Assembly: GCA_946902985.2 (NCBI GenBank)
Contig: OX336388.2
Coordinates: forward strand, 223,780,467-223,844,466
Length of the DNA: 64,000 nt
Direction: 5' to 3'
DNA from: Meconema thalassinum
Taxonomy: Eukaryota; Arthropoda; Insecta; Orthoptera; Tettigoniidae
A program made the position numbers and the translations under genes. The notes beneath the pieces are model-generated. The model was not told the origin of the DNA. It saw only the letters and a program-made list of their open reading frames with translations, and did not search any database. Of the stretch, positions 43,589 through 54,839 are shown in pieces (within the stretch, counting starts at the first letter, position 1; each line of letters starts with the position of its first letter).

Positions 43589-45001
43589 GCGGGCAAATCT
43601 TTAAGGGTCACCCTGTATTTGAGTCTGACATCTGTTACAACTCTTTAACCCTAGAACACAAACCCTCGTAATTTTTACGACGTATACTTGGCAACACGGC
43701 TCTATCTGCTAGGCTTTGCTGTCCTACTCAGTAGCTTCCTACAATACCGCGAGCTTCGTCAGTGTGCGTGCATTGTTAGAGTGAGTCTGTTGATTTCAAA
43801 TTGAAGACCCTTACGTCGTAAAATTTACGACGATTTGTGACTACGTATGCTAAACTTAGCAAGGTAAGTTCTGTAACAAAGTTAAATTACAGCACTATTC
43901 TGAATGAAATAAGTATTTAGAACCACAGAACTTGTCATATACATAGGCCTACTGGTAGGAACTGTTTGTCACATCCGTCCTGCTCAGAAAAGGCGAATGA
44001 TGACAACATACTGCAGCGAATATCACCGCGCATATTGCAAGGAACATAGAGCAAATCTTTGCACTAACTGCTGTAAATGAGACACCAGGGACTTGAAAAC
44101 TTAAGAGTTAACACTCTGTAAAATAACTTACATGTTAATCCGTGCTTCTTATATTATATTTTGTGTGCAATTACATTTTATTCATCTTGGAAATATAGTC
44201 GTAAATTTTACGAGGGTTTGTGTTTATGTACTACTAAATTAAGGTTTGTGTTGTAGGGTTGAGGGTCACCCATTACAGTATTTGAATATGATATCTTGCA
44301 AACCTCTTTAAGGGTCACTCTGTATTTGAATTGAATCTAGCATACTATACACCTCGTTAAGTGTCACCCTGTATTCTCATCTGGCATCTTGTATATCTCT
44401 TTAGAAGTCACCCTGCATTCTTGTGTGACATCTTGTGCACCTCTTTAGGGGTCACCCTGTATTCTTGTCTGACATCTTGTACACCTCTTTAGGAGTCACC
44501 CTGTATTCTTGTGTGACATCTTGTACATCTCTTTAGGAGTCACCCTGTATTCTTGTCTGACATCTTGTACATCTCTTTAGGAGTCACCCTGTATTCTTGT
44601 CTGACATCTTGTACATCTCTTTAGGAGTCACCCTGTATTCTTGTCTGACATCTTGTACATCTCTTTAGGAGTCACCCTGTATTCTTGTCTGACATCTTGT
44701 ACATCTCTTTATGAGTCACCCTGTATTCTTGTCTGACATCTTGTACATCTCTTTAGGAGTCACCCTGTATTCTTGTCTGACATCTTGTACATCTCTTTAG
44801 GAGTCACCCTGTATTCTTGTCTGACATCTTGTACATCTCTTTATGAGGTACCCTGTATTCTTGTCTGACATCTTGTACATCTCTTTAGGAGTCACCCTGT
44901 ATTCCTGTCTGACATCTTGCACACTTCTTTAGGAGTCACCCTGTATTCCTGTCTGACATCTTGCACACTTCTTTAGGAGTCACCCTGTATTCCTGTCTGA
45001 C
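43589..45001. repeat. 44-bp minisatellite, split by a MITE
   Basis: Units read TCACCCTGTATTCTTGTCTG ACATCTTGTACATCTCTTTA GGAG, 44 bp, about 17 copies from 44263 to 45001. Central units are almost identical, outer ones diverged. The first one or two units lie left of the MITE (43589-43648). It has no spacers of differing sequence, so it is not CRISPR-like. Confidence 0.9.
43649..44258. mobile_element. piggyBac-like MITE inserted in the 44-bp minisatellite
   Basis: Termini CCCTAGAACACAAACC and GGTTTGTGTTGTAGGG are inverted with one or two changes. The left flank is TTAA (43645-43648); the right flank is TTGA, a likely mutated TTAA. The minisatellite has TTAAGGGTCACC at exactly this point. A second inverted pair CCTCGTAATTTTTACGA / CGTAAATTTTACGAGG lies just inside the ends. 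No transposase. Confidence 0.75.
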
Positions 45002-45132
45002 GTCACGCACTCGCCGTCTCCGTAACGCATAACGACGTAGTCGACAAGATCATTTGAAATGATAAAATGTACGGCAAAATGGACCGAGAATTTTGCGTGT
45101 AATTTTTCTTTCTGATACTTCTGAAAAATGAA

Positions 45133-45466
45133 AACGAAAATCCACAGCCTGCTTCCAGTCTCCGACCGGGTCAGGAATGGAATGAATGAAGCCCCCATCT
45201 AGCGGCGAGGATATGAACTGTGCCGGCTGCCGAGGCCTGACGCACTCCTCTGGGGCAATGTTTAGATGAATGACAGATGAAATGAAATGATAGTGGAGAG
45301 TGTTGCTGGAATGAAATTGTGACAGGGAAAACCGGAGTACCCGGAGAAAAACCTGTCTGCCTCCGTTTTGTCCAGCACAGATCTCACATGGAGTGACCGG
45401 GATTTGAATCACGGACCCAGCGGTGAGAGGCTGGCGTGCTGCCGCCTAAGCCACAGAGGCTTCATG
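45133..45466 (-). mobile_element. tRNA-derived SINE, left palindrome arm
   Basis: Minus-strand SINE with tRNA-like head (GCCTCTGTGGCTTAGGCGGC, B-box GATTCAAATCCCGG) and a body with GTACTCCGGTTTTCCCTGTC and a CATTCCTGACCCGGTC block. Inverted twin of 46579-46907. Confidence 0.8.
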
Positions 45467-45612
45467 CTACAAATATAATAGTCAAATAATACTCATATCA
45501 CAGTGACAACCAAAAGCAACTTTCAAAATGTCAAAATTCTTATCATAAGAGTTTTTTTTAGGAAATATTCAATATTTACCAAATTTTTTACCATGCATCA
45601 ACGTTTCCCTTA

Positions 45613-46432
45613 TACAGGGTGTAACAATGTACGGCACAAATTGCAGGACACATTCCTCACACGTAGACGAAGAGATTATGTTAGATGAACATGGGTCTGG
45701 AAACGCGTTGTTGCCATGTTATACCTCATTGTTTCCAACTCATTTATCATGGGAAACACACAAGAACAGGACGTACCAGCATATCTCATGCAACTCTTGC
45801 TCACAGGAGATGTTCAATATGCCCTCTGTGCGCCTTGATGCATGCATCAACTCACCATCGTAGTGAATCTCGGATGCGCTGATATATCCCTGGAGGATTG
45901 CGTATGATTTCTCAGCTTTCCATAATACGGGCCCTGAGACTCTGAACATCTTGTACTGGGGTTCGATACACAAGAACTTTCAAATGCCCCCACAAATAAA
46001 AGGCCAGTGGGTTTAGGTCCGGAGAGCGTGGAGGCCAGGCAATTGGTCCACCTCTACCTATCCACCTGTCACCAAATCTGTTATTTAGAACCCAACGGAC
46101 ATAAACACTAAAATGAGGAGGTGCTCCATCGTGCATGAAGTACATGTTTTGAAGCACATCTGCTAAGTCGCATGGCAACAGGGTCATGTCAAACAAAACA
46201 CTGGCGGTGCACCTTCGATTATCAGAACGTAACCAGACGTAACCAAGAGTGCATGTCCCCCATGATTCTAACGTTCTGTTCTTGTGTGTTTCCCATGATT
46301 AATGAGTTGGAGACACTGAGGTGTAACGTGGAAACAAGGCGTTTTCGGACCCTTGTTCATGTAACATAATTTATTCGTCTACCTGTGAGGAATGTGTCCT
46401 GCATTTTGTGCCGTACATTTTGTTACACCCTA
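45613..46432 (-). mobile_element. Tc1/mariner-like element with long TIRs, internally deleted
   Basis: Ends CAGGGTGTAACAATGTACGG and its diverged complement near TA dinucleotides. The terminal inverted repeats are about 160 bp long. The interior keeps only the C-terminal half of a DDE transposase (next entry). The outer flanks are themselves inverted copies. Confidence 0.75.
45912..46196 (-). pseudogene. Tc1/mariner-type (IS630 superfamily) transposase, C-terminal fragment
   Basis: About 94 codons on the minus strand. FMHDGAPPHFSVYVR carries the second catalytic Asp, and WPPRSPDLNPLAFYLWGHLK the third acidic site. The helix-turn-helix half and the first catalytic Asp are absent. Typical of the insect family with the GDRWIGRGGPI spacer. 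Non-functional remnant. Confidence 0.8.
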
Positions 46433-46578
46433 TATAAAGGAAACGTTGATGCATGGTAAAAAATTTGGTAAATATTGAATATTTCCTAAAAAAAACTTAT
46501 GATAAGAATTTTGACATTTTGAAAGTTGCTTTTAGTTATCACTGTGATATGAGTATTATTTGACTATTATATTTGTAG

Positions 46579-46907
46579 CATGAAGCCTCCGTGGCTTAGG
46601 CGGCAGCACGCCAGCCTCTCACCGCTGGGTCCGTGATTCAAATCCCGGTCACTCCATGTGAGATCTGTGTTGGACAAAACGGAGGCAGACAGGTTTTTCT
46701 CCGGGTACTCCGGTTTTCCCTGTCACAATTTCATTCCAGCAACACTCTCCACTATCATTTCATTTCATCTGTCATTCATTTAATCATTGCCCCAGAGGAG
46801 TGCGCCAGGCCTCGGCAGCCGGCACAGTTCATATCCTCGCCGCTAGATGGGGGCTTCATTCATTCCATTCCTGACCCGGTCGAAGACTGGAAGCAGTCTT
46901 TGGATTT
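46579..46907 (+). mobile_element. tRNA-derived SINE, right palindrome arm
   Basis: Plus-strand twin of 45133-45466: tRNA-like head starting GCCTCCGTGGCTTAGGCGGC, B-box GATTCAAATCCCGG, and 3' part ending GGATTTTCATTTGTAGCATG. Confidence 0.8.
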
Positions 46908-46914
46908 TCATTTG

Positions 46915-47340
46915 TAGCATGTTCCACAATCGAATGAATATTGACATTTTATTCCTCTCTTAAACTGGATCTCCACCCTTAAAAGGACGCTAAATCCCTA
47001 ACTATAAACATTATCGTCAATTTATGTATTTATTTATTATTTGTTTATTTTGGAAATGTAGAAAGAGCTAGCGACAAAGTGGTTAAATTTGCAAAAGTGG
47101 AACGAAGTCACTTCCCTCGTTGGGAGCTAAACAAAGCAGTGCCATGCAAATATTCATATTCATAAGAAAGTTCCCACGAACATCAATCATTGTTTGTAGA
47201 AACGAGTGAGAGAGAAAGAAGAGGCAGTAGCGAACAGCGAACGACAGGTGGACGGCAAGTACTTGACAGACAAGACCTGAGTCATCACCTACGTCATTAT
47301 TGGTAATTTGTGATTTCCTGCGCTGAGGTCAAGAGTCATG
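46915..47340. other. Stretch with no recognisable feature
   Basis: AT-rich, no gene or repeat boundary seen between the palindrome and the 135-bp satellite. Confidence 0.35.
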
Positions 47341-47349
47341 CAGGAAAGA

Positions 47350-49371
47350 GTGGGGAGTGGGAGGGAGTCGCCGGAAACTGTAGACCTCATTGGGAACTGA
47401 TACACAGTATCTACAAGTCTCCAGTATTGCCAATCTGGGAGGAAACGTTCCTAAATGTAGGGGATTTCAAGGTTAACACCCTAAAGAAAGTGGGGAGTTG
47501 GAGACACAGCAAACTTTAGTCCTCATTGCAAACTGATACACAGTATCTACAAGACTCCAGTATTGCCAACCTGGGAGGAAACGTTCCTAAATCTAGGGGA
47601 TTTCAAGGTTAACACCCTAGGAAAGTGGGGAGTTGGAGACACAGCAAACTTTAGTCCTCATTGCAAACTGATACACAGTATCTACAAGACTCCAGTATTG
47701 CCAACCTGGGAGGAAACGTTCCTAAATCTAGGGGATTTCAAGGTTAACACCGTAAAGAAAGTGGGGAGTTGGAGACACAGCAAACTTTAGTCCTCATTGC
47801 AAACTGATACACAGTATCTACAAGTCTCCAGTATTGCCAACCTGGGAGGAAACGTTGCTAAATCTAGGGGATTTCAAGGTTAACGCCCTAGGAATGTGGG
47901 GAGTTGGAGACACAGCAAACTTTAGTCCTCATTGCAAACTGATACACAGTTTCTACAAGTCTCCAGTATTGCCAACCTGGGAGGAAACGTTGCTAAATCT
48001 AGGGGATTTCAAGGTTAACACCCTAGGAAAGTGGGGAGTTGGAGACACAGCAAACTTTAGTCCTCATTGCAAACTGATACACAGTTTCTACAAGTCTCCT
48101 GTATTGCCAACCTGGGAGAAAACGTTGCTAAATCTAGGGGATTTCAAGGTTAACACCCTAGGAAAGTGGGGAGTTGGAGACACAGCAAACTTTAGTCCTC
48201 ATTGCGAACTGATACGCAGCATCTACAAGACTCCAGTACTGCCAACCTGGGAGGAAACTTTGCTAAATCTAATGGATTTCAAGGTTAACACCCTAGTGAA
48301 AGTCGGAAGTTGGAGACACCTTAAACTGTGGCCATCATTGGAAACTGATGCACAGAATCTACAAGACTCCAGTAATGCCAACCTGGGAGGAAACGTTGCT
48401 AAATCTAGGGGATTTCAAGTTTAACACCCGAGTGAATGTCGGAAGTTGGAGACACCTTAAACTGTAGTCCTCATTGCGAACTGATACACAAAATCTACAA
48501 GACTCCAGTATTGCCAATCTGGGAGGAAAGGATGCTAAATCTAGGAGATTTCAAGGTTAACACCCTAGTGAATGTCGGAAGTTGGAGACACCTTAAACTG
48601 TAGCTTTCTTTGGGAACTGATACACAGTATCTACACGACTACAGTTTTGCCAACCGGGGAGAAAACATTGCAAAATCTAGGGGATTTCAAGGTTAACACC
48701 CTAGTGAAAGTCGGAAGTTGGAGACACCATAAACTGTAGCCTTCATTGGGAACTGATACACAGTATCTACAAGACTACAGTATTGCCAACCGGGGAGAAA
48801 ACGTTGCAAAATCCAGGGGATTTCAAGATTAACACCACAGAGAAAGTCACGAGTGGGAGCCACCGCAAACTGTAGGCCTAGTTGAGAACCGATACACATT
48901 ATAAGGAAGCCTCCAGAATTGCCAACCTGGGAAGAAAAGTTGCTAAATCAAGGGGATTTCAATATTAACACCGTAGAGAAAATGAGGAGAGAGGGCCCCA
49001 GGAAACAAAGGCACTCATTGAGAACTGCTACACAGTATCTACAAAACTCCAGTATTTGCCAACCTGAGGGAAAAGTTACGAAATCTAGGGAATTTCAAGA
49101 TTAACATGCCAGAGAAAGTGGAGAGAAGGGGTCACAATAAAAAGTGGCTTTCATTGGGAACAGATATACTGTATCTACAAGACACCATTATTGCCAATCT
49201 GAGGGAAATGTTACTAAATCTTCGAGATTTCAAGATTAACATGCCAGAGAAAGTGGACAGAAGGGGTCACAATAAAAAAGTGGCTTTCAATGCGAACAGA
49301 TACACAGTATCTACAAGACACCATTATTGCCAATCTGAGGGAAAGTTACTATAACCAAGGAATTTTAAGAA
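47350..49371 (+). repeat. Satellite of ~135-bp units (about 15 copies)
   Basis: Units contain GTGGGGAGTTGGAGACACAG, ACTGATACACAGTATCTACA, CCAGTATTGCCAACCTGGGA and ATCTAGGGGATTTCAAGGTT. Central units are near identical at 135-136 bp; units after ~48.2 kb diverge. 135 is 45 codons, so a frame runs open through several units (47834-48424, 196 codons), breaking where a unit is 136 bp. I see no start signal, domain or signal peptide, and treat it as a satellite and not a gene. Confidence 0.9.
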
Positions 49372-49539
49372 TACCATCTTAGACAAACTTTCGTTTCTGT
49401 GATTAGTGGCTTTTATAAGGTTGGAATTTTGCCTTTCACTGTAAAATATTTTAATTCCAGCAAATCTTCTAGGTTATTTGTCTTTATATTGAAAATTGAA
49501 GGGAAGTCAAGGTCCTTTATCCGCCAATTTATAGGAAGC

Positions 49540-51085
49540 GGGATGGAAGTTTCAGCCTGATGAATTCTGCTCCTAGCTGTTATCCTACTACAATACATAT
49601 CGGAACTCTGATGGTAGACTAATCACAGCCTTATGAATTTTGCTCCTAGCAGTTATCCTATTACAACACTTATTGGAACTCTGATGGTAGACTAATCACA
49701 GCCTTATAAATTCTGCTCCTAGCTGTTATCCTACTACAATACATATCGGAACTCTGATAGTAGACTTTTTTTTTAGCGTATGGCTTTTAGTGCCGGGAGT
49801 GTCCAAGGACATGTTCGGCTCGCCAGTTTTGTAGCTGCTTCGAGACGGACACCCAATGGGTGAGCTACAAGTACCGTTGGGGAGGAATGTTGGATGGGAG
49901 GGTCGATGAGTTGGAAGGTAGCGGCTGTGGCCTATAGTTAGGGACCAACCCCGGCATTTGCCTGGAAGGAAGATGGGAAACCACAGATGACCATCTTCAA
50001 GGTTGCCGGCGGGGGCATTCGAACCTCCTCGCCTCCCGAATGTGAGCGACTGCCAACAGTCATGTCGCAACGACCTCGGCTAACTCACCCGGTGATAGTA
50101 GACTATTCACAGCCGTATAAATTCTGCTCCTAGCTGTTATCCTACTACAATACATATTGGAACTCTGATGGTAGACTAATCACAGCCTTATAAATTCTGC
50201 TCCTAGCTGTTATCCTATTACAACACATATTGGAACTCTGATGGTAGACTAATCACAGCCTTATAAATTCTTTTCCTAGCAGTTATCCTACTAAAATACA
50301 TATTGGAACTCTGATGGTAGACTAATCACAGCCTTATAAATTCTGCTCCCAGCTGTTATCCTACTACAATACATATCGGAACTCTGACGGTATACTAATC
50401 ACAGCCTTATAAATTCTGCTCCCAGCTGTTATCCTACTACAATACATATCGGAACTCTGATGGTTGACTAATCACAGCCTTATAAATTCTGCTCCTAGCT
50501 GTTATCCTACTACAATACATATTGGAACTCTGATGGTAGACTAATCACAGCCTTATAAATTCTGCTCCTAGCTGTTATCCTATTAAAACACTTATTGGAA
50601 CTCTGATGGTAGACTAATCACAGCCTTATAAATTCTGCTCCTAGCTGTTATCCTACTACTATATATATCGGAACTCTGACGGTAGACTAATCACAGCCTT
50701 ATAAATTCTGCTCCTAGCTGTTATCCTATTACAACACTTATTGGAACTCTGATGGTAGACTAATCACAGCCTTATAAATTCTGCCCCTAGCTGTTACCCT
50801 ACTACAATACATATCGGAACTCTGATAGTAGATTAATCACAGCCTTATAAATTCTGCTCCCAGCTGTTATCCTACTACAATACATATCGGAACTCTGATG
50901 GTTGACTAATCACAGCCTTATAAATTCTGCTCCTAGCTGTTATCCTACTACAATACATATTGGAACTCTGATGGTAGACTATTCACAGCCTTATAAATTC
51001 TGCTCCTAGCTGTTATCCGCACACGGAACTTATTGGAACCAGGATGGAAGTCACAGCCCTATAAACACTACTCCTTGCAGTAAAT
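49540..51085 (+). repeat. 73-bp satellite (about 16 copies), split by a SINE
   Basis: Units contain TCACAGCCTTATAAATTCTG, CTCCTAGCTGTTATCCTACT and GGAACTCTGATGGTAGACTA, 73 bp each. A SINE sits at 49767-50093. The edges decay gradually. Confidence 0.95.
49767..50093 (-). mobile_element. tRNA-derived SINE inserted in the 73-bp satellite
   Basis: Minus strand: tRNA-like head with GAGTTAGCCGAGGTCGTTGC and B-box GGTTCGAATGCCCC, a body with GTGGTTTCCCATCTTCCTTC and CAGGCAAATGCCGGGG, and an A-tail (T-run on the plus strand, 49767-49774). It is flanked by the 11-bp duplication GATAGTAGACT (49756-49766 and 50094-50104). Related to the SINE at 3008-3371. Confidence 0.9.
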
Positions 51086-51289
51086 CCCCTTTTAATATCT
51101 TAATTTCCCCTGCAGCATGAATTCCAGCCCGCATTCTTAAGTAATTTTCTAATAATGACATAAAATCAGCTTGAGCTCAAAACTCTTTTAGACTTAATAA
51201 TGTAATCTCAGAAATTCTTTGTAATTAATTCTTATCACGATATTTTTAGTTTCCTCTCAAGTAATGCTGTCTTTGCAAATTAAAATGAC

Positions 51290-51321
<32 letters not shown>

Positions 51322-51982
51322 CAGAATTACTGTAGTATTATTAAATCTCAATTCATTTCTTGCACAGTATAGCCTATTGTTTTTTGTGCAAGACAATCAC
51401 ACAGGTTCCCTCGGCCCCCTTTTTCTTCCTTTTTTGCTTATGCATACTTAAATAAGAGAAATAACAAGAATAAAGAAAAGGCCAACTGCTTGCATGTTCT
51501 TTCTTTCTTTTTTATAAATTTCCTTAATTAAAAAGGAGTAATGTAAATATACGGTAGTGCACTCCCCTCCTCACCGGTTTTATTGTCTCGTGAGCTATGC
51601 TTTAACAATTAAGCGTAATCCAATTTCTTGAAAGAGGTAGGGTTTGCTCTGCTTAGATTCTGACCAGCACAGCCAGCTTTCTCTTATGTGTGTGTGCCTT
51701 AGCCTTCTGTTCATTTCGGGTTGACCCAAACATAAATAACTTAATCACGTTTAACAACAATACAGGGTTATGCTAGTTAAATTTAGTCACAAGTTGAAGT
51801 TTTGGGGGAGGGGATGAGGGTGCGGGGTGTAGAACGGGGGATAATCTAAAATGTGTGTATGTGTGTGTTTGTGTGTCTGTTGAATTCCCTCGGGACTTGA
51901 TGTGGACTAGAAGGACAAGAGAACTGCAACGGTTGGTCAGTCAGGTACATTAGTGACGTCTGAAGCTAGGAATTATTGTATT
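51086..51982. other. AT-rich stretch with an (AAT)n microsatellite
   Basis: No gene recognised. (AAT)n at 51288-51318 and a GT-rich patch at 51850-51880. Confidence 0.4.
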
Positions 51983-52990
51983 AACTAGCAACCCGACCCG
52001 GCTTCGCCCGGGAACAGTTAAGAAAGCATTACGTGATAAGCACCTTTTTTCAATGTCAATGAACAACGACCAATATCCGTTCTACGTCTCGTCATGATGG
52101 GTTAAAACCACTGACTGGACTATTAATTATATTATCTTGGAGATGCATGTGCAACAAATTCTTGTCAGACGTAATTTAAGAATGGTGAGGTGCATGAAAT
52201 ACAAATCCCCCTTCCGTCCAATCTTAACTTGACTGTGAATTTTGCGGAACGAAAAGTTCACAGGCGAAATGAGAGTTGCAGTTCCAGGGAATGGCGAGGT
52301 GAATGAAACTCAAATCCCCCTTCCGTCCAATCTTAACTTGACTGTGTTTCACAGGCGAAATGAAGAAACCCCGAGTTACACTTCCAGGAAAACTCCAAAC
52401 ACAACCACCCTTCTCAGAAGTCTTAACTCAACACGACTCAACGGTTTGCTGCTGGCTGTATCTGGGGCAATAGACTCGCCCTTAGCTAGCTCGTAAACTG
52501 TCGCCTCAGTAGTTGAATGGACATGGTTGGAAGAAATTAAAACGTAAAAACACTTACAGTGGGGGATGTATTGAAGATAGACATATTGCTCTCGCGGACT
52601 TCTTTTTGTAGAACTTTTCATCCTGAACAATTCTTACACTCATAGTATTTAGATATTTTTAACGGTTTGCCCAGCGTAAGCTTACAAAGCGCTCGGACGC
52701 CATGTTTATTTTTTTTCGACTTTTCCACTGAAATCGTTACTACTCGGCTTCCTTTGATCATAATTTTCTACAGAAATTATCCTCGAGGTATTCTTTACAG
52801 AATGGTGAAAACGGCATCAAAATCCATTCATTGGTCCTCGAGTTTACCCGTAACATCCAAGAATCGGAGACTTAGTTTTATACTAAGTAGAGATACGACA
52901 CGATTATTGTTTTGCGAGGGCTGTGGATAGTGTGTATTGGTACCGGGAAAAATGATAATTTATTTATTGTAAATTCTCTTTCACACCAGT
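51983..52990 (-). mobile_element. Retroposon-like repeat end with CTAGC...CCCGGCTTCGCCCGGG motif
   Basis: Starts ACTAGCAACCCGACCCGGCT and TCGCCCGGG, the inverse of the end at 38905-38937. Two direct repeats of about 110 bp follow (AAATCCCCCTTCCGTCCAAT at ~52205 and ~52313). The far boundary is not clear. The 84-codon frames here have no recognisable domain. Confidence 0.5.
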
Positions 52991-53289
52991 GAATTAAAAC
53001 TCAGCAATTTTTCTAGGTTTGCGCCGTGTCTTGTGTGGGTTTCACCTAGGATAACAAGCTGGCTCATCAGCGGGCTCTTTGTGTGCCCGCCCGGACCCCC
53101 ATTGGAATAGCGAACTGCGTACTACCTCCCATTTTATGAAGCGCACCTTCGCCTCTTTACTGCGAGAACTAGAAGCTCAAGCAGCCATAACCTCCCTATG
53201 AAGGGTTCCAAATGGATGGTATAATATATTGGCTTTCACGGCCAGTGAAATCTACTATTTCTATTATTATTATTATTAATCTTGATTGG

Positions 53290-53880
53290 TCACATTGGAC
53301 CACTAGAGTCGTTCCACAATCACTTCTTCTTTGAAGGTTCTTGTTTCTTGCGTTCTTTCCAGTACTTTTTCATTCTTTCAGATCGGGATTTTCTCAACTC
53401 ATCTGAAATCTCCATAGGCTTTCTATGTGCCATTTCTTCAGAATATTTGTGAGTTTTAAGAATGGTGTTAATTTTATTTTTCTCCTCGGCATCTGTTATC
53501 TTGAGTCCAACTGCTTTCAGATCTTGTTGGATTTCTTGGATCATTTTCCTCCAGTTTTCTTTCCTAGATTTCTCATCACCAGTTGGGGTACAATTCTGTT
53601 TTCTGGAAGCCGTAAGATGTGAAAAAAATATGAAATTCTTTCTTCTTCATTGTGCTGGTGATTGGATCAATCTCACGATAGACAGTTTTATTTGGGAGAA
53701 TCCTCCAGACTCCCTCAACCTGATACTTTTTATTTATGCACGTTCTAATGATTCTTCTTTCCGTTTTGAGAAGCTGATCAGTTCTTTGTTCATTTTTAAT
53801 TTGGAACAGTGTTTCGCAAGCATAAGTGGCTTCTGGGAGAGTTACAGTTTTATTATGTTGGATCTTAGTAGCTATTAATA
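53290..53880 (-). pseudogene. LINE C-terminal fragment (diverged subfamily)
   Basis: Minus-strand pieces with RRIIRTCINKKYQ, a MKKKRISYFFHILRLPENRI-like segment and the final IQEIQQDLKAVGLKITDAEE (53544-53320) end of the LINE reverse-transcriptase protein. A frameshift near 53620 separates them. More diverged from the 20-kb copy than the others. Confidence 0.7.
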
Positions 53881-53967
53881 GGCATTTTTTTGTATTATAT
53901 GTTGACAGGTTAGAGATTGTGCCTTTTTCATTTTATTTGTTCTATTTATCCAAGTTACTATATTGTA

Positions 53968-54204
53968 CAGTGTGTCCGCAAAGTCTCTCCGCAGTGCGTG
54001 TCTCGCCTTGTGGGACGTGTTGGGTTGGCTGAACATTCATGATATGTTGTTACAAGGAAAACAATTACATTAAATTAAGTAAATTAACTACTCTCTACTA
54101 TCACATATGCTCCGTAAAGTTTCCACCAGCACGGAAAACCTCGTTCACTAAAAACACACTCTTTTCTTTAGTACCCACTGCGGAGAGACTTAGCGGACAC
54201 ACTG
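53968..54204. mobile_element. 237-bp MITE, Tc1/mariner type
   Basis: Ends CAGTGTGTCCGCAAAGTCTC and the complement with one or two changes, TIR about 30 bp, flanked by TA (53966-53967 and 54205-54206). No coding sequence. Confidence 0.85.
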
Positions 54205-54469
54205 TAGAATATTCCTAATTAATTCAATGGCCTTTTTGGAAGCATTTATAGGGAGGTTATGGTTGCTTAACCGTTTAGTTCTCGCAGTAAAGAGGCACAG
54301 GAGTGCTTCATTAAACGGGAGGTAGGGCGCAGTTCGCTACTGCTATGGGGGTTTGGGCGGGGACACCTAAAGCCCGCTAATGAGCCAGCTTGGTGTCCTA
54401 GGCGAAACCCCACACAAGACACGGCACAAACCTAGAAGAATTGCTGAGTTTTAATTTATTTATTATTTA

Positions 54470-54820
54470 TCGTATGGCCTCGGGTGGCAGGTGCTAGTTT
54501 TGTTATTTGACACCAAGAGGGCAGCTTGCATGTCGAATTTCGTCGTTCTTTGGAACGCTATGAAAGTCAAGGAGGTTAGATATCTAAGCTTCCTAGTTGA
54601 GAAAGGAGGAACTTTTTTGTGTTGGCGGAAAATCCCGAGATTAATTTTGCCATTATGAACACGGCCTACTAAATTCAAATGGGTTATTTAACATGCCAAC
54701 AAAGAATGATATGCATGTAGTGATTTTTGTCGCCTTTCAAAAATCACTTACCATGGCCAGCAGTGAATCTGCTAGATTGGGGTTGGTAGTCCGACACGAT
54801 AACCACTCACCCACCGTAAC
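54470..54820 (-). mobile_element. tRNA-derived SINE, same family as the body at 41.2-41.6 kb
   Basis: Minus strand: A-box-like GGTGAGTGGTTA near 54810 and a degenerate B-box, then ATGTCGAATTTCGTCGTTC body and a GTATGGCCTCGGGTGGCAGG end. Non-palindromic copy, which shows what the 41.1-kb palindrome looked like before inversion. Confidence 0.75.
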
Positions 54821-54839
54821 AAGCAATAATAATAATAAA

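Larger units (their letters stand above)
45133..46907. repeat. 1.8-kb palindrome: SINE - flank - Tc1-like element - flank - SINE
   Basis: Left arm 45133-45776 and right arm 46272-46907 are inverted copies. Going inward, each arm contains a whole tRNA-derived SINE, about 145 bp of shared flank (with CATCAACGTTTCCCTTATA), and the ~160-bp terminal inverted repeat of a Tc1/mariner-like element whose transposase fragment forms the loop. The symmetry runs through the transposon end into the flank, so this is more than two TIRs. Confidence 0.85.
52997..54450. repeat. Inverted-repeat pair (~175-bp arms) enclosing a LINE piece and a MITE
   Basis: Arm 1 (52997-53170) and arm 2 (54280-54450) share AACTCAGCAATTTTTCTAGG, GTGTCTTGTGTGGG and TCTTTACTGCGAGAACT blocks in opposite orientation. 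A single arm also occurs at 18478-18575. The enclosed 1.1 kb contains a LINE fragment and a MITE, so the structure may be an old fold-back element filled by later insertions. Confidence 0.7.

Noticed and set aside
43589..51085. 44-bp and 73-bp repeats as CRISPR-like arrays
   Set aside because: Units are directly contiguous with no unique spacers, and the context is eukaryotic.
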